The position numbers and the translations under genes are program-made. The notes under the pieces are model-generated. The model had not been told where the DNA came from. It did no database searches and saw nothing but the letters and a program-made list of their open reading frames with translations. From contig NC_026661.2 in NCBI RefSeq assembly GCF_000004075.3, forward strand, positions 1,178,001 to 1,242,000: a DNA stretch of 64,000 bases, read 5' to 3'. The DNA is from Cucumis sativus. Taxonomy: Eukaryota; Streptophyta; Magnoliopsida; Cucurbitales; Cucurbitaceae. Below, piece by piece: positions 11,990 through 23,816 of the stretch. How positions within the stretch are numbered: position 1 is the stretch's first letter; every line of letters starts with the position of its first letter.

Positions 11990-14057
11990 ATGGCGTTTTC
12001 TCTCATGGCCGCATCCTCTCTTACTACCTCTTTTCAAAGAAAGACCCCAATTCGATGTTCTTCCTCTTCCTCCCCCGCTCTTTCTTCTCAACCCCAATCC
12101 ATTCACTTTGACCTAAAAACCTACTGGAAACAGCTGATTCTCGAGATCAACCAGAAGCTGGATGAAGCTGTTCCACTTCAGTACCCAGACCAGATCTACG
12201 AGGCTATGCGTTACTCCGTCTTGGCTCAAGGGGCCAAGCGAGCTCCTCCCGTTATGTGTGTCGCCGCCTGCGAGCTTTTCGGCGTCGATCGCCTCGCCGC
12301 TTTTCCTACCGCCTGTGCCCTCGAAATGGTTCTTTCTCTTATCTAATTTCACGTTTCTGCTTTGAGAGTTGATTGAATTCTCGTGTTCTGTTGTTTCTTG
12401 GGATGTAAATCTAGTTGGAATTTAATTTGCTCAATAATTCGACTACTCACTTTTGATTATAATTCCCTGGTTGTCTGTGTTATGCTTGCAATTTTTTTGT
12501 CATAGTTACTTAAACAAGGCTGCTGGCTGTTCAATTTCAATCCTTAACTATACATTGTAATTAGGTAGGGTAGGACAAACCCGAGGGATGAGCAGGGGGC
12601 AATTCATTCACTTCACACAATCTCTTACACTATAAATTCTGGTTCTCAGAGTCAGTGATTCAATTCGTTTCAACTTGTGAGTTGATTTCTATTATCATGT
12701 GAGGATTGGTAGAATGTAACTGCACTGGCTGCTTGGCTTAACTTTTGATGAGGGTTGGATGGATAAATGTGAGAGAACCATTAAAAGGGCTGTTTAGGGT
12801 AGTGAGTTTGATAGAAAATGTAGTGTTGAATAGTTCTTGTGTTCTATGCTCTTTTTCTAGCTGTGGTTTTTATTTGATCTAGTTAAATCATTTGTATCGA
12901 TACTTCAACAGTTTTTATCTGATATCTGTACTACTTGTGTGTACTTCTCTTCACCTGAGTTTGAGTATTTTGTAAATAGACATCCTCATCTAGTTCTTAC
13001 ACCGAGCACATCAGTTTCATTTTACATTTTGTCTCTCTTTATCTTTTTTTTTTTTTTTTTTTACCAGTTTTTACAAGTCCATTAATGTCTAGAACTGGTA
13101 TCCAGATCCAAGTTATGGTATCTCTCTCCAAATGGAAAACTTAGTTATGGTGAAATGCAATCTGGGGATCTAACGTTCAAAAGTAGAAGTAAAACTCTTC
13201 AATTTTATTTACCCTTCGGTTTTAACATTTAGGGATTGAGAGACCTTATTAGTTCTTTGTGATATGAAAGTCAATGTGACAATTTGTTCCTATGTAACAA
13301 GCCATTGCGAGTCACTAGATTATTTTCAATATATCTTATCAACATGTTTCAATTTAGTATGACGACTTGATCATGGGTCTTTTGACAGGTTCATGAAGCT
13401 TCGTTGATCCATGATGACCTTCCTTGTATGGATGATGACCCCTCACGGCGTGGCCAACCTTCAAACCATACAGTTTATGGTGTTGACATGGCTATCCTTG
13501 CAGGTGATGCACTTTTCCCCCTTGGCTTCCAACATATTGTCTCACATACACCCTTTGATCTTGTGCCTGAGTCCCGCCTGCTCCGTGTGGTTGCTGAGAT
13601 TGCCCGAGCCGTTGGTTCCAGAGGCATGGCAGCTGGACAGTTTCTTGACCTTGAGGGAGGCCCCAACTCCGTTGAATTTGTCCAAGAAAAGAAATTTGGT
13701 GAAATGGCCCAGTGCTCTGCAGTGTGTGGAGGACTTCTAGCTGGAGCAGAAGACCATGAGATACAGAGATTAAGAAGGTACGGAAGAGCAGTCGGGGTGT
13801 TGTATCAGGTAGTTGATGATATTTTGGAAGAACAATCGAAAAAACTCGATTATACAGATGAGAGTAAAAGGAGTAAAGGCAAGAGCTACGTTGAAGTATA
13901 TGGGATCGAGAAAGCTAAGGAAGTGGCGGAGGAGCTGAGGGCCAAAGCTAAAAATGAATTGGAAGGATTTGAGAAGTACGGAGACCAAGTGATGCCTTTG
14001 TACAGCTTTGTGGACTATGCTGCTGATAGGAGCTTCAGTTTTGAAACTTCAAGTTGA
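11990..14057 (+). CDS. GGR: Geranylgeranyl diphosphate synthase small subunit type II (GGR), plastid
   Basis: Two exons (11990-12328 and 13389-14057; intron 1060 nt) encode 335 residues. It belongs to the trans-prenyltransferase fold. Residues 1-40 are Ser/Thr-rich and lack acidic residues, as in a chloroplast transit peptide. The first Asp-rich motif is intact (DDLPCMDD, residues 122-129), but the second reads DDILE (256-260) instead of DDILD. The region after it lacks the GKTAGKD-type motif of catalytic GGPP synthases. Two CxxxC motifs are present: CVAAC at 90-94 and CSAVC at 222-226. These features define small-subunit type II proteins (Arabidopsis At4g38460). Such proteins are inactive or weak alone and bind GGPP synthase, steering it between GPP and GGPP output for carotenoids, chlorophyll and monoterpenes. 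The first ATG of the frame was chosen; the upstream open frame has no ATG. Confidence 0.88.
13050..13067 (+). repeat. Poly-T run in the GGR intron
   Basis: A pure T-run of about 18 bases lies inside the single GGR intron, more than 300 bases before the acceptor. It is too far away to be the polypyrimidine tract and is a likely polymorphic mononucleotide repeat. Confidence 0.7.
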
Positions 14058-14756
14058 TGAGAAGGATGGTGGAATCCCCTTGATTCTGGAAATGGGAGAG
14101 TTTAGAAATCTCTTAATATATAAACTAGCAGGTCTTGATTTTACTAGTTGTTAACCATTTCCCCTTGGAAAATATTAAGGCAGCACGAGCAGGATAGGAC
14201 CATGTTGATGATATCAGTCTTGACCAAAGAGCTGGAGAAAAGTTCTAGATGATCGAGTTACGGATAAAAGTTTTCATCAACACGTTGATATTTTTCAAAA
14301 CGCGAAAGGAAAGTATACATAGTTTCTGAAATTCTGTTCCACAAAAATTGAAAATGTTTTAAACAGATAAATCTGAATACAAAGAATTAACACTTTGAGG
14401 GGTAAGGGGTTTTTAGCACCATTGTCTTCAATTATCTCAAAGTTATTAGTTCAAAGGGAGTATTTGTTACTAAGGAGCATGGAAAAGGGTAATTATTTTT
14501 TTTTTTACCTTCCTTTCACGTGGTTTAAATTTAAAAAAATTTGTTTGCAAGTGCAAAGAAACAATATTTTGTGAAAGTTACCCTTTGTATTAGTCTAAAT
14601 CCTAAGTTTTCATGAATAAATTGTTAGAAAATCTTAAATGAGTGTAAATAATTTTTTGGGTTATTTTAAATTGAATAGAGTTTTAATTCGAAAGAATGGT
14701 CAAGTTTTAGGACATCAATTGATATTTTCTAGGAATTTATGGAGTACAAATGAGGA

Positions 14757-14940
14757 GAATCCTTATGGAACAATAAAATATTATAGGTTAGGGGGCACGG
14801 AATCTCTATTATGGAACAATAAAATATTATAGGTTAGGGAACCCGAAATCTCTATTATGGAATAATAAAATATTATAGGTTAGGAGACACGAAATCTCTA
14901 TTATAGAACAATAAAATATTATAGGTTAGGGGACACGAAT
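14757..14940 (+). repeat. Tandem array, 46-bp unit, about 4 copies
   Basis: The unit contains 'ctctattatggaacaataaa' followed by 'atattataggttaggg' and 'acacgaaat'. The ctct anchor recurs at 14804, 14850 and 14896, exactly 46 bases apart, with a partial first copy before. Copies differ by a few substitutions. A short open frame here is repeat-derived. Confidence 0.9.
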
Positions 14941-15699
14941 ACAAATATGATAGCATAGTATAGATTAAGAAAACTAAGTTAGATGAAGAATCCTAAGTTA
15001 CTAAACACATTTTTTTTTTAGAAAAATTTTAGGATATAAGTAAATTTAATATAAAGATGCTAACAAGTACAATAATCAATAAAATGTTATAGAAAAGAGA
15101 TACAAATTGATCCATGAAGTTTAGAATAAAATAAGAATTTTTTTCATTAAAAGGTTGAACTTTTTCGTTAAAAGGTTGAAGATATTCAAGAGAGTTATAT
15201 TTTATCGGACTTTGTAGGGACTCAAATGAGATGATGATGATTAGATAATTCTAAGATTTTGTTATTTATTTATTTTTTGATTTTAAGACGGTTGTTTAGT
15301 TTTAAGTTGCAAAATATTATATGAATTGCTTATTATTTTTTTTTTTTTTCTCTTTAGATAGAGGTTTGCATGTAAGTAGATATGTCAAATTGAGTGTTAG
15401 ATAGTCGACCTAAAAACAAATAAGTAAAATTGTATGTCAGGTACATCAACATAAAAACAAATAAGCCAAATTACGTATAGGTATTTGAAAGTATCCATAT
15501 CTAATACGTGTCTAAAGTTAATTCATTGCTCCACATGAAATATTTGTCTCTCGATACATGAGGAAAAAGTTCAGAAAAATTACACAAAATAGCACAAATT
15601 AGAAAATAAATATAATCTAAGCTTAAGGGAACAATATTTGCAAAAATAACAATTTTTACCAATCATATAGTAAATTTTTAAAAAATACGGATTATACAC

Positions 15700-16465
15700 T
15701 TTAATTTCATTCCTCTTATGCTATCAATGATAACTTCTATTAATGATAACATGCCTAATATGCCAATGTGTTTTTCATGAATTTATCATTGATAACTTGA
15801 ACTTCAAATTTCTATATGATATAAATGTTGATAGCATAACCTAAAATCAATAATTTATTTCAAGAAAAGTTGCAACTATATCAATTTCATTTATATATTA
15901 GTGATAGAAGCTATCATATAGATAATATGTTATTAGTGATTCAAAGCCATATCACCCATAACATGCTAATATGATTTATTTTCTTTATCATTTATGCTAA
16001 AAACAAACAACCACAATATCACTTTATAGTAACATTACCTTGATAACAGTTATAAACTATAGCAACTAGCTGTAGCATGATACTATATTTATCAAATTAA
16101 AAGTCAACAGTGACTATCATTGATAAAAGTTATCGCTGATAGCCGTTATCAACTAATAATATATTTCTCAAATTAAAAGCTATCATTTATAGCATCTATT
16201 GATGATAGTTTGATGATAGTAGCATATAACAGCTATCAATTGATATAAATTATAGCCTTCAATTTAAGAAAATTGAAAAAAAAAACAATGCTTGTAATGG
16301 TGACAAGTTATCACTGGTACCAGTTATTAACGACGATCAACAATATTTACGAATTTTTGCTATTAGTGATAGCTTTCAATGTGAAAAAATCAAAAAGCGT
16401 TTAAATAACAATTTCTCAAAATTGAAAGTTATAAGTAATAACACATATCACTATTCATTATAGAT
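15700..16465. repeat. Degenerate tract rich in TATCAnTGATA palindromes
   Basis: Words such as 'ctatcaatgataac', 'tcattgataa', 'tatcattgataaaagttatc' and 'agctatcaattgat' recur many times in both orientations over about 760 bp. Their theme is related to the TGATAG dispersed family but without clean unit boundaries. It is probably a nested or decayed repeat. No coding potential. Confidence 0.5.
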
Positions 16466-16805
16466 GCTATAGTTGATAAATTTTAATGAAATTAAAAAAA
16501 AAATGGTTAAACCAGTGGTTTGACGTGGATAATTTAGTCTTTTACTATTTCGGTGGTATATATGAAAACAATTTATGTATGTGCTATATATGCTATTATT
16601 GTGAGCGTTTTATTTTCCTTTCATTTATGCAACTAAGCATGATGAAATGAAATATAGTTTGGTAAAGGGATCATTTGACACAATATCAGGCCCAACCTTC
16701 ATCGTCCATGGGCTTCAATTTCTTCAGAAGCCCAATCCCTCGTTCGTCTCCCCCATTTGTCTCCTCGTCCCGCGTTTCGACAGCCATTTCTGATTCAGCA
16801 CAGCC

Positions 16806-19074
16806 ATGGCGTCCTTTAGCTTCGGCTCTTTGCTGATTCTCTCAGCCATCTTCAGGTTTGTACTTATACTCTACGGCGAGTGGCAGGATGCGAACATGGA
16901 GGTCAGATACACTGATGTCGATTACATCGTATTCTCAGACGCTGCTTCTCTAATGGCGTCCGGAAAGTCCCCCTACTTGAGATCCACTTACAGATATTCA
17001 CCATTGCTCGCGTTTTTGCTCATTCCGAACACTATCTTCCATCGCTGTTGGGGAAAATTTCTATTCTCAGCAGCAGGTACCTTCACCTTTTTATTTGATT
17101 CGTTGAATTATAGTTTTCTGTTGGTATCTTAATCAATTGTCTTGGTTCTGTCTAGATTTGCTCGTCGGGTACTTTATACGTACTATTTTGAAGAAACGTG
17201 GGGTTCCAGAAAATTTGTGCATCGGTTCTGTTATGGTTTGGCTTTTTAATCCGTTTACGTTTACCATTGGCACCAGAGGAAACTGCGAGCCTCTTGTTTG
17301 TGCAATGGTTCTTAAGATCCTTTTGTGCCTGATGAACGGTGTAAGTTTCTTTTCTCTCTCAATTTACGATCGGAACTGTGTCATTTCGGTGAAGTTAAAA
17401 GTAATTATGCAAATTTGTAGATTGGAAGAATAGGTGGTGTGAATTTAACTTGTTTGCATTGATATTGGGAGATAATTCATTAGATGTAGCTGGATTTTGC
17501 ATGCTTCACATTTCACTATATTCATATTTCTAAAGTTTAATCTTTTGTTGATTGATAAGTTGCAGGTTTTGTTTAATTTATATGGAGTTAACTTGACAGT
17601 TAACGCTAGTTTTTCCAAAGTAATTTGCTGTCGTTAATATCCCATGGAAATGTAATGTAACTTCACAGCATAAACAATACCTTCGCCATTTAGTGCCAAT
17701 CTGAGCAGTTGGTTTGGACAAAACATAGACTAATGACCTAGAGGGTCATGACATTGTTGAAATAAAATCAGAAAAAAAAAAAAACTTTGCTGATGTAGGA
17801 AATCTTGTATCCGTTGGATTCTTTTATTTTCTTTAGTTCTTGAAGATCATCTTTGTTTATTGCCTAGAAGAATTTACTCTTTGGTAACTTTAGCTTTATA
17901 GGTGGATGCTTTCATTCAAAGGGCATTCATCTTTTTTTTTTGACAGAATCAATAATAAGAATCATTCTCCACTTTCTTTATATCATTTGCCATTTAGTAC
18001 TTAATTGGTAGATTACCTACTTGTAATTTTAGTATAACTCTCTTTCCCTATAACAGGCCAGTTGCTACAAGCTGCATTTTGGTATGGACTTGTCGTCCAT
18101 TTCAGAATCTACCCGATCATCTATGCCCTTCCTATTCTTCTGATTCTGAACCAGAATGTATTCAAATCTGGTCTGAATCCCGCTCTTCAAAAATGGAGCA
18201 AGGGTGATGAAACGGCTCCTCAGAGCAACTTACCATCGAGATTGGCTCATATCTTTAATCCATTGTTTCTATTAAGATCCATAATGACTAAGGAGAGAAT
18301 CATTTTTGGCCTAATTTCTGGTTCGATTTTCATCTTCTGCACTGTAGTGTTTTATTATCTATATGGTTGGGAATTCCTGCACGAGGCGTTACTCTATCAT
18401 CTTACACGCACTGACCCAAGGCACAATTTCTCAATATATTTCTATCACATCTATCTTCACCATGAACACGAGTTCTCGGTTGTGGAGAAGCTCATCTCAT
18501 TTCTGCCTCAGTTAGTAGTGCAGCTTGTTCTCGTTTTATCATTTGCTCAAGATCTTCCATTCTGCTGGTTTGCACAGACAGTTGCATTTGTGGCATTCAA
18601 CAAGGTTCATTTCGAAATCCATCTTTTGATCTTATCATATGTTACAGATAGAGTTTAAGACTCCTGTCAAAATGTGTTTTTTTCCCCCTGATCAATACTC
18701 AATTGTCTTGATGAGTATGAATTTTTAAGAAACTCTTCATATTTGATCAACAGGTAATCACAGCACAATATTTTGTTTGGTTCTTCTGTCTTCTACCTTT
18801 GATTCTTCCTTGGAGTAAGATGAAGCTCAAATGGAAAGGCGTTTTATCAGTATCAATCTGGACGGGAGCACAGCTTCATTGGCTGATGTGGGGTTATTTG
18901 TTGGAGTTCAAAGGAAAGAATGTGCTGATTCAACTATGGATAGCAAGCATCTTGTTCTTGGCGGCAAACACAACCGCTTTGAGCTTAATCATCCACCAAC
19001 ACAAGCCCTCTACACTTTTCGTGCTACCCGAAACGGCAGTTGACAATGCGAAGAAATCCAAGAAATGCAAGTGA
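16806..19074 (+). CDS. PNT1: GPI mannosyltransferase I catalytic subunit (PIG-M/PNT1)
   Basis: Four exons (16806-17076, 17156-17338, 18057-18604, 18754-19074) encode 440 residues. This is close to the ~450 usual for PIG-M. The protein adds the first alpha-1,4-mannose to GlcN-(acyl)PI in the ER during GPI-anchor synthesis, using dolichol-phosphate-mannose. The N-terminus is a hydrophobic segment followed by a luminal loop with the essential DXD motif (YTDVDY, DXD at residues 37-39). The conserved [19 protein letters not shown] and [18 protein letters not shown] stretches typical of PIG-M follow, and many hydrophobic segments fit a multi-pass ER protein. The C-terminus KKSKKCK is lysine-rich, as in many ER-retained membrane proteins. 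The exon 2 donor is placed at AACG|GTGTAAG because only that phase joins exon 3 (Gly-Gln-Leu-Leu). The family name is certain; PNT1 is the Arabidopsis name for At5g22130. Confidence 0.93.
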
Positions 19075-20468
19075 TGCATTGTATATGTATTTTGTGATTA
19101 GCTCTAATTATTTAAGTGTTAACAGCTCTCTTCTTTGTTGTTAATTTCGGGGTAGCTTTGAACCGCATTTTCAAAGGTGTACTTTGGAGGAGATTTTCTT
19201 TTCTTCTTTTTTTGTTCCTCCCTTTCCTTCGAGGGTTCTTTTTTAAAATGACATTTCTCACTTAGTTGACGAATGGATTTCTTTCCTTCGATGTGAGTTC
19301 CACATTGATCACTGAGAAGGGGAGCAAAGTTTCGAGACCAGAGGCACAAACTCAACCTAAAAGGGAAGAGGTCCAAGTTGTTGCTTCAAAAGAAGATTAT
19401 GATGAATCTGAATTCACCATTTCGTTTGAAAGTGAACTAAGAATAACAAGTTCCGTTACTTCAAAAAGTAAGTCACTCAAACGTGAAAACTTTTTCTTCC
19501 TCCTCGACTAGTCTCCACTCCATAGTAAAAAACTACTAGATGACAAATTTGTAACACTTATTTTGCTATAAAGTGCTTACCTAATTTTGACAATTTTCCA
19601 ATCCTTTTTTTAATATACGAAAATATTTTCCTACATTATTTAATTTTCCAATTAAAAACAATCAAATTCTTGTAATTTGAACATGTTTAGTGTTTCACCT
19701 TAAACAAGAGCTATGTTTACAATCTTTAAAAACTACGCATTATATTACCACTTACAAAGCATGAATGCCAATTAAATTACTTTCTTTCACAATATGACTG
19801 CCCTCTATTAATCTACAGTCTCGTTATAGACTTTGGAGCTATCCAAAATTAAATCTAAGTTTTGTAATCAAAAGGCATAAACTACCTAAATTATATATAT
19901 GTACACTGAAAAAAATTGCAATTTTCAGCATATAACAAGTTTATCTAAAAAATAAGTGCATTCAATGAACAGAAAAATGCAGCGGTTGATGTGCATTAAT
20001 CAACAAACCTATCAACTCGATTCGTGTCTACAATTATCCTAACATTCTAAAGAGAAACTTTGATAATATCTATCATTCAATTTATCCCAGGAATTCACTC
20101 GGAAAGGTTTGAGATACACATTCCTGCTCCAATTATTCTTATAGTAATAAGAACACTCTTTTAGTTAAATTTCAATAAGAGAGAAAGCTATTGAGCTATG
20201 ACTCATCTATGAGCTTGTCCTATAGTTTATATACAGAGACATAATCCACAGATGCAACTTCAATACAGCATAAACTTGTGCAAAATTCTGACCATCTTCA
20301 TCGAGCATTGTAACCAATAAAACAAATGCAGAAGAGAAATCAAGCCCAGTAGAGTTCCCTAATCTTATACGTTTGGTAATCTATAGTTATGATGTACACA
20401 GCCCAAGTCTAGTATGAGGTACATTTAGGAGCAGAGTATTGCGCTGCAATGAACAATTGTGGTGGCTC
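19075..20468. other. Intergenic region between convergent genes
   Basis: About 1.4 kb between the convergent ends of PNT1 and the 242-aa gene. It contains a possible orphan exon (about 19.27-19.47 kb) and otherwise AT-rich sequence. The two 3' UTRs and polyadenylation sites should be here but cannot be placed by eye. Confidence 0.5.
19266..19468 (+). pseudogene. Possible orphan exon or gene fragment
   Basis: An open stretch here reads like real protein rather than AT-rich noise (for example SKVSRPEAQTQPKREEVQVV, then SKEDYDESEFTISFESELRI). It lies between a plausible acceptor (cacttag, ending 19265) and a plausible donor (GTAAGTC at about 19469). There is no start, partner exon or recognisable family nearby, and it sits just downstream of PNT1 on the same strand. 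It could be a captured exon, a remnant of a lost gene, or an alternative 3' exon of PNT1. I do not recognise it. Confidence 0.25.
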
Positions 20469-21580
20469 TCATTTGTGGCGTTTGCTTTTCTTTGATTCTT
20501 TCCTCCTCTTTTTCTCAGACTTGCGTTTCGACTTATGGTCCTTTCTATGCTGCTTGTGTGAACTTTTTGATCGTTTCGATCTGTCATTGTCTGTTTCCTC
20601 TTCGGAAGAGCTGTCTGGTTTTAGAGAATTAGGCTTCTCTGGTCCATGAGCAACACTTCTATCAGTAAAATTAGAGCAGGTTGGCCAACTCGAATCTGAC
20701 TCGTTGCAAGGGGCAAGGTATGGACCAGTTTCATCCATTCGTGAACCAATTGCACCTCTGCCACGCTTAGTCCTGCAATAAAATGGAAAAACTGATGTCA
20801 AGCCACTGAAAGCTTTCTAGAGTAATTGTTAACATTACCCCAATCAATTAATGAAATATCCAACCAAAGTACATTAGATCATGTATTTCCTAGTACACAC
20901 ACAGATACCTTGAGTGTAAAAATTCCTCAAGTTCTTCATCTTTTAAGCCTTGATCCTCCCTTAAGTCACAATCCTCGGAAATTCTTTTACTAGATGGGCT
21001 TGAACTACTGGGAATGTCGTCGCTGGAAACGTTGGACGGTCTGAAACTCTCTCGCCTCCTAGAGGTGCTGTTCCGATCTCTTGAGTTGCCTCTAAGCCTG
21101 TTATCCAGTTCAAGCTCCTTTTGACGAACTCTCCACATTTCATTCACTTCCACAGCTTTATTTGCTATAATAAAAAATATATATATATATATATATATCA
21201 ACTTGACGCAACAAAAAGGTAACTATTCAAATAGAATCCAGTCCCCAAATTCAAAAATAGAAAGTACATAAAAGGTCAGTTGTTTACTTTCAATTTTCAA
21301 ACATCGAAGAAAACCAATAAAATGGCAAGAGGGTTTTTAGGGTTCATATCACCAAACATAAGATCATGTTACAGATAAATAAACACTTGAAAACATAAAC
21401 TGAGAAATAACCTTGTTGAACACCCAGAACAGTCGCAGTAAGAAAACGAGAATTTGGACGACCCCTGACTTTAGGATGCCGCAGATAGGCCTCCACACCA
21501 TCTTTCTCAGCCTGGCGACGCAATTCTGCCGCCTCTCTCATTAGAATTGCAGCTATTCTATTTTCTGTCTCGAGGTCCAT
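20469..21580 (-). CDS. Conserved plant protein of unknown function with basic C-terminus
   Basis: Three exons (21580-21412, 21164-20909, 20772-20469) encode 242 residues, with in-phase GT-AG introns of 247 and 136 nt. The N-terminal ~80 residues are the conserved part. They comprise a short charged helix (ENRIAAILMREAAELRRQAE), a basic loop (HPKVRGRPNSRFLTATVLGV) and a second helix (VNEMWRVRQKELELDNRL). The middle is Ser/Arg-rich with SR-like and acidic patches. The C-terminus (about 190-242) is almost entirely Lys, Arg, Ser and Glu (DRSKRSKSSHKQHRKDHKSK and onward to KKSKRHK), typical of nuclear or RNA-processing proteins. I recall near-identical N-termini in other plants but no assigned function. 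There is no enzyme motif. The role in the nucleus is an inference from composition only. Confidence 0.88.
21175..21198. repeat. (AT)n microsatellite just upstream of a splice acceptor
   Basis: A run of about 12 AT units lies in intron 1 of the 242-aa gene. On the coding strand it ends about 10 bases before the acceptor 'ttattatag', so it takes the place of much of the polypyrimidine tract. Confidence 0.85.
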
Positions 21581-23640
21581 TAAGTCACCTGAACATTTTC
21601 ATTACAAAATGTAAATCTCCACCATACAGATGACCAAATATCAAAACAAAAGAAAAGATAAATTCCACAATTCAGGTGGGTGAGTTAAACCTCCAATCAT
21701 TTACACCTACAAAAGAAAGAAGTCAGGGAAGGGTATGATGGGAATTACACAAAAGACCAAGGGCGGGGAGGTTCTTAGGGGACCCACCCTTGATGAGGTA
21801 TATAAGGAATGTTTTGGGGATTAGCAAATCAGGTCATGTTTTGGGTAAAGGCTGCTGAGGCTTTTGAGGAGAAGACTCTAGCCTTCTCGAAGGAGCTGGA
21901 GAATAACCTTGGCATTTATTTTTGTCTTTCCTTTCTTGTTTTACTGTGCTGTCCTTTAGTGTATTCTGTGGATATTTTGTGAATTCATCTGGAATTTATC
22001 ATCAATAGAATCATAGCAGACAAATGTCTCTGTTTTTCTATTTTTTGGGGGATTTTACTGAGTTTGAGGGAAGGAATCCTAACAAGGTGTCATCTGAAGA
22101 CTGCAAATACATAAAAATCAGACATGGCATACAAATATTTAATTTAATGTAACGACCTGACTTTCCAAGACCTCTATCTAAGGTCATCATCACATGCATG
22201 AACTTGTATAACAAAACCTCAAGAATAAGTTCAACTGTACTTAAAAAATAAAATAATGAAAAACACACCTTGGCCACAAATAACCAAAAAGAAAAAAATG
22301 CATATCAGTTATGCATTGGGATCCTTGTTGAAATAAGAAAAAAAATTGTTCGAATGTGAAAATAGAAGGGCCAGGTCTGAATTTTAATATAAGCATTGAA
22401 ATAATTTTAAAGACATGACTAAGTGCAGAACATGGCAACTCTAGTTAATAGATCGTCTAGTACATTCTTGAAATGAAGATTTAGGAAAGGCTGAGTGCAA
22501 CATAATAGAGCCATCCATCCACAATCACATCAATCTTTACATACATGCATATATAACATAAAATTCATGACTTTCATAAACTGTAACATTTACAATTCAT
22601 GGCTTAATCATTTATGGAAAAGAAATTCCATTCACTGCGCTCGTAAATCAATGAATACAAATTCATGATATTTAAAATATGACTTTCATGGTTCATGACT
22701 AACTCAAGTCTTCACATAAATGTGCACTATACACCCAACCTTGCCCTTATAAGGTCACTTAAACCGTAAGGAATTCCAACAACTTCCAAGCACAACTTAG
22801 AAATCCTTGATGACCCTGAATCGAATTTCATCCATAAGAAACTTAACCAAAGTTAATCCGAAACTTGAATTGACACCTGTTAACTTACCTCGATAAATTT
22901 CCACCCACGAATCAATTCATCTTTGACTTACAACCGCCTAAAACAACTCCTAATCCATACACTGAATTAATATCAGCATCTAAGACCCGAGTTCGGACTG
23001 GAAATTACACTAAAAAGGCTTAAAAGGGCTTATCCAAGCTATCTTTTAATCTGAAACAGTCTGCAAACCTCATCCAAACAATACGAACCTAACATAAGGA
23101 AAATTTCAAGGGTTATTGTACAATTTTCAGCATTTACTTGTCGTGTTCAAATAGGTTAGGGATTGCAGATCTAAACTCCATGGGTTAAGGGTAACTTGAA
23201 TCGGAATCAAACTTGTACTAAAAGAAATCAAATGACCAAAAACCGAACCAACGAACACTAACCCCAAAACCCACTTTACCTTTTAATCACCGTCGAAAGG
23301 CAGCGGCAGTGAAGCGACAATGGAACAACGGCGGACGAGACTGAGAAAAAGAGAAGGAAAGAAAAAATGTAAGCCAAAAGAAACAAGGAAAGAAAGCGCA
23401 AAGGGAGGGAGAGAGAAGGAGACTTGCCGGTGACGATCGGAAGCCGATCAGAGAGGGTTGACGAAGGCGAGCGGCAGTGGCCGGAGAGAAAAAGAGAGAA
23501 TCTAAACAAAGGCTGTCAATTCCCACAAAACCAACCCTTTAAATGAAGGCCCAGTTCTTTTGTTCTCTTCACTTCCAACTTTAACAACTAAGGACCCCAA
23601 ATTCACCCAATTTCAGTTTAGGAAGATTCACTTAACAATT
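21581..23640. other. Upstream flank of the 242-aa gene with retrotransposon-like debris
   Basis: There is no intact coding gene. About 21.70-22.09 kb reads like a decayed Ty1-copia LTR end and leader: a compact, less AT-rich tract ending 'tcatcaatagaatcatagcag', then 'cctaacaaggtgtcatctga' where a primer-binding site would lie. About 22.15-23.25 kb begins 'taacgacctgactttccaag', which recalls plant LTR sequence in antisense. About 23.29-23.50 kb is GC-richer and purine-rich on plus (pyrimidine-rich on minus). It could be a distant 5' UTR exon of the minus-strand gene or the edge of the inserted element; I cannot decide. Confidence 0.35.
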
Positions 23641-23816
23641 ATATTTAAAATAATTAAGTATATAAGGATATTTAAAAAAATAGTGATAACCAAAAAATTT
23701 GGTATACTAAAACATAGCCAACATAAAAAATGTTAAGAATTTTGACAAAATTAGTGTGTTGCAAAATTTTAAAACTTTTTAGGTGTTTATATCTTTTAGG
23801 TAAAATAATAAGTGTT

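Larger units (their letters stand above)
14058..16805. other. Intergenic region GGR to PNT1
   Basis: About 2.7 kb without a gene. It begins with the GGR 3' flank, then a 46-bp tandem array (about 14.76-14.94 kb), then AT-rich filler, then a tract of imperfect TATCAnTGATA palindromes (about 15.70-16.46 kb). The last ~130 bases before the PNT1 start are less AT-rich (for example 'gcccaatccctcgttcgtctcccccatttgtctcc') and are presumably PNT1 promoter/5' UTR. Confidence 0.6.

Noticed and set aside
14757..14940. CRISPR-like array
   Set aside because: Whole units repeat with no unique spacers, and this is a plant nuclear sequence.
23276..23526. Minus-strand Ser/Leu/Phe-rich open frames
   Set aside because: Low-complexity C/T-rich sequence, two overlapping frames, no motif; more likely a 5' UTR or repeat edge.
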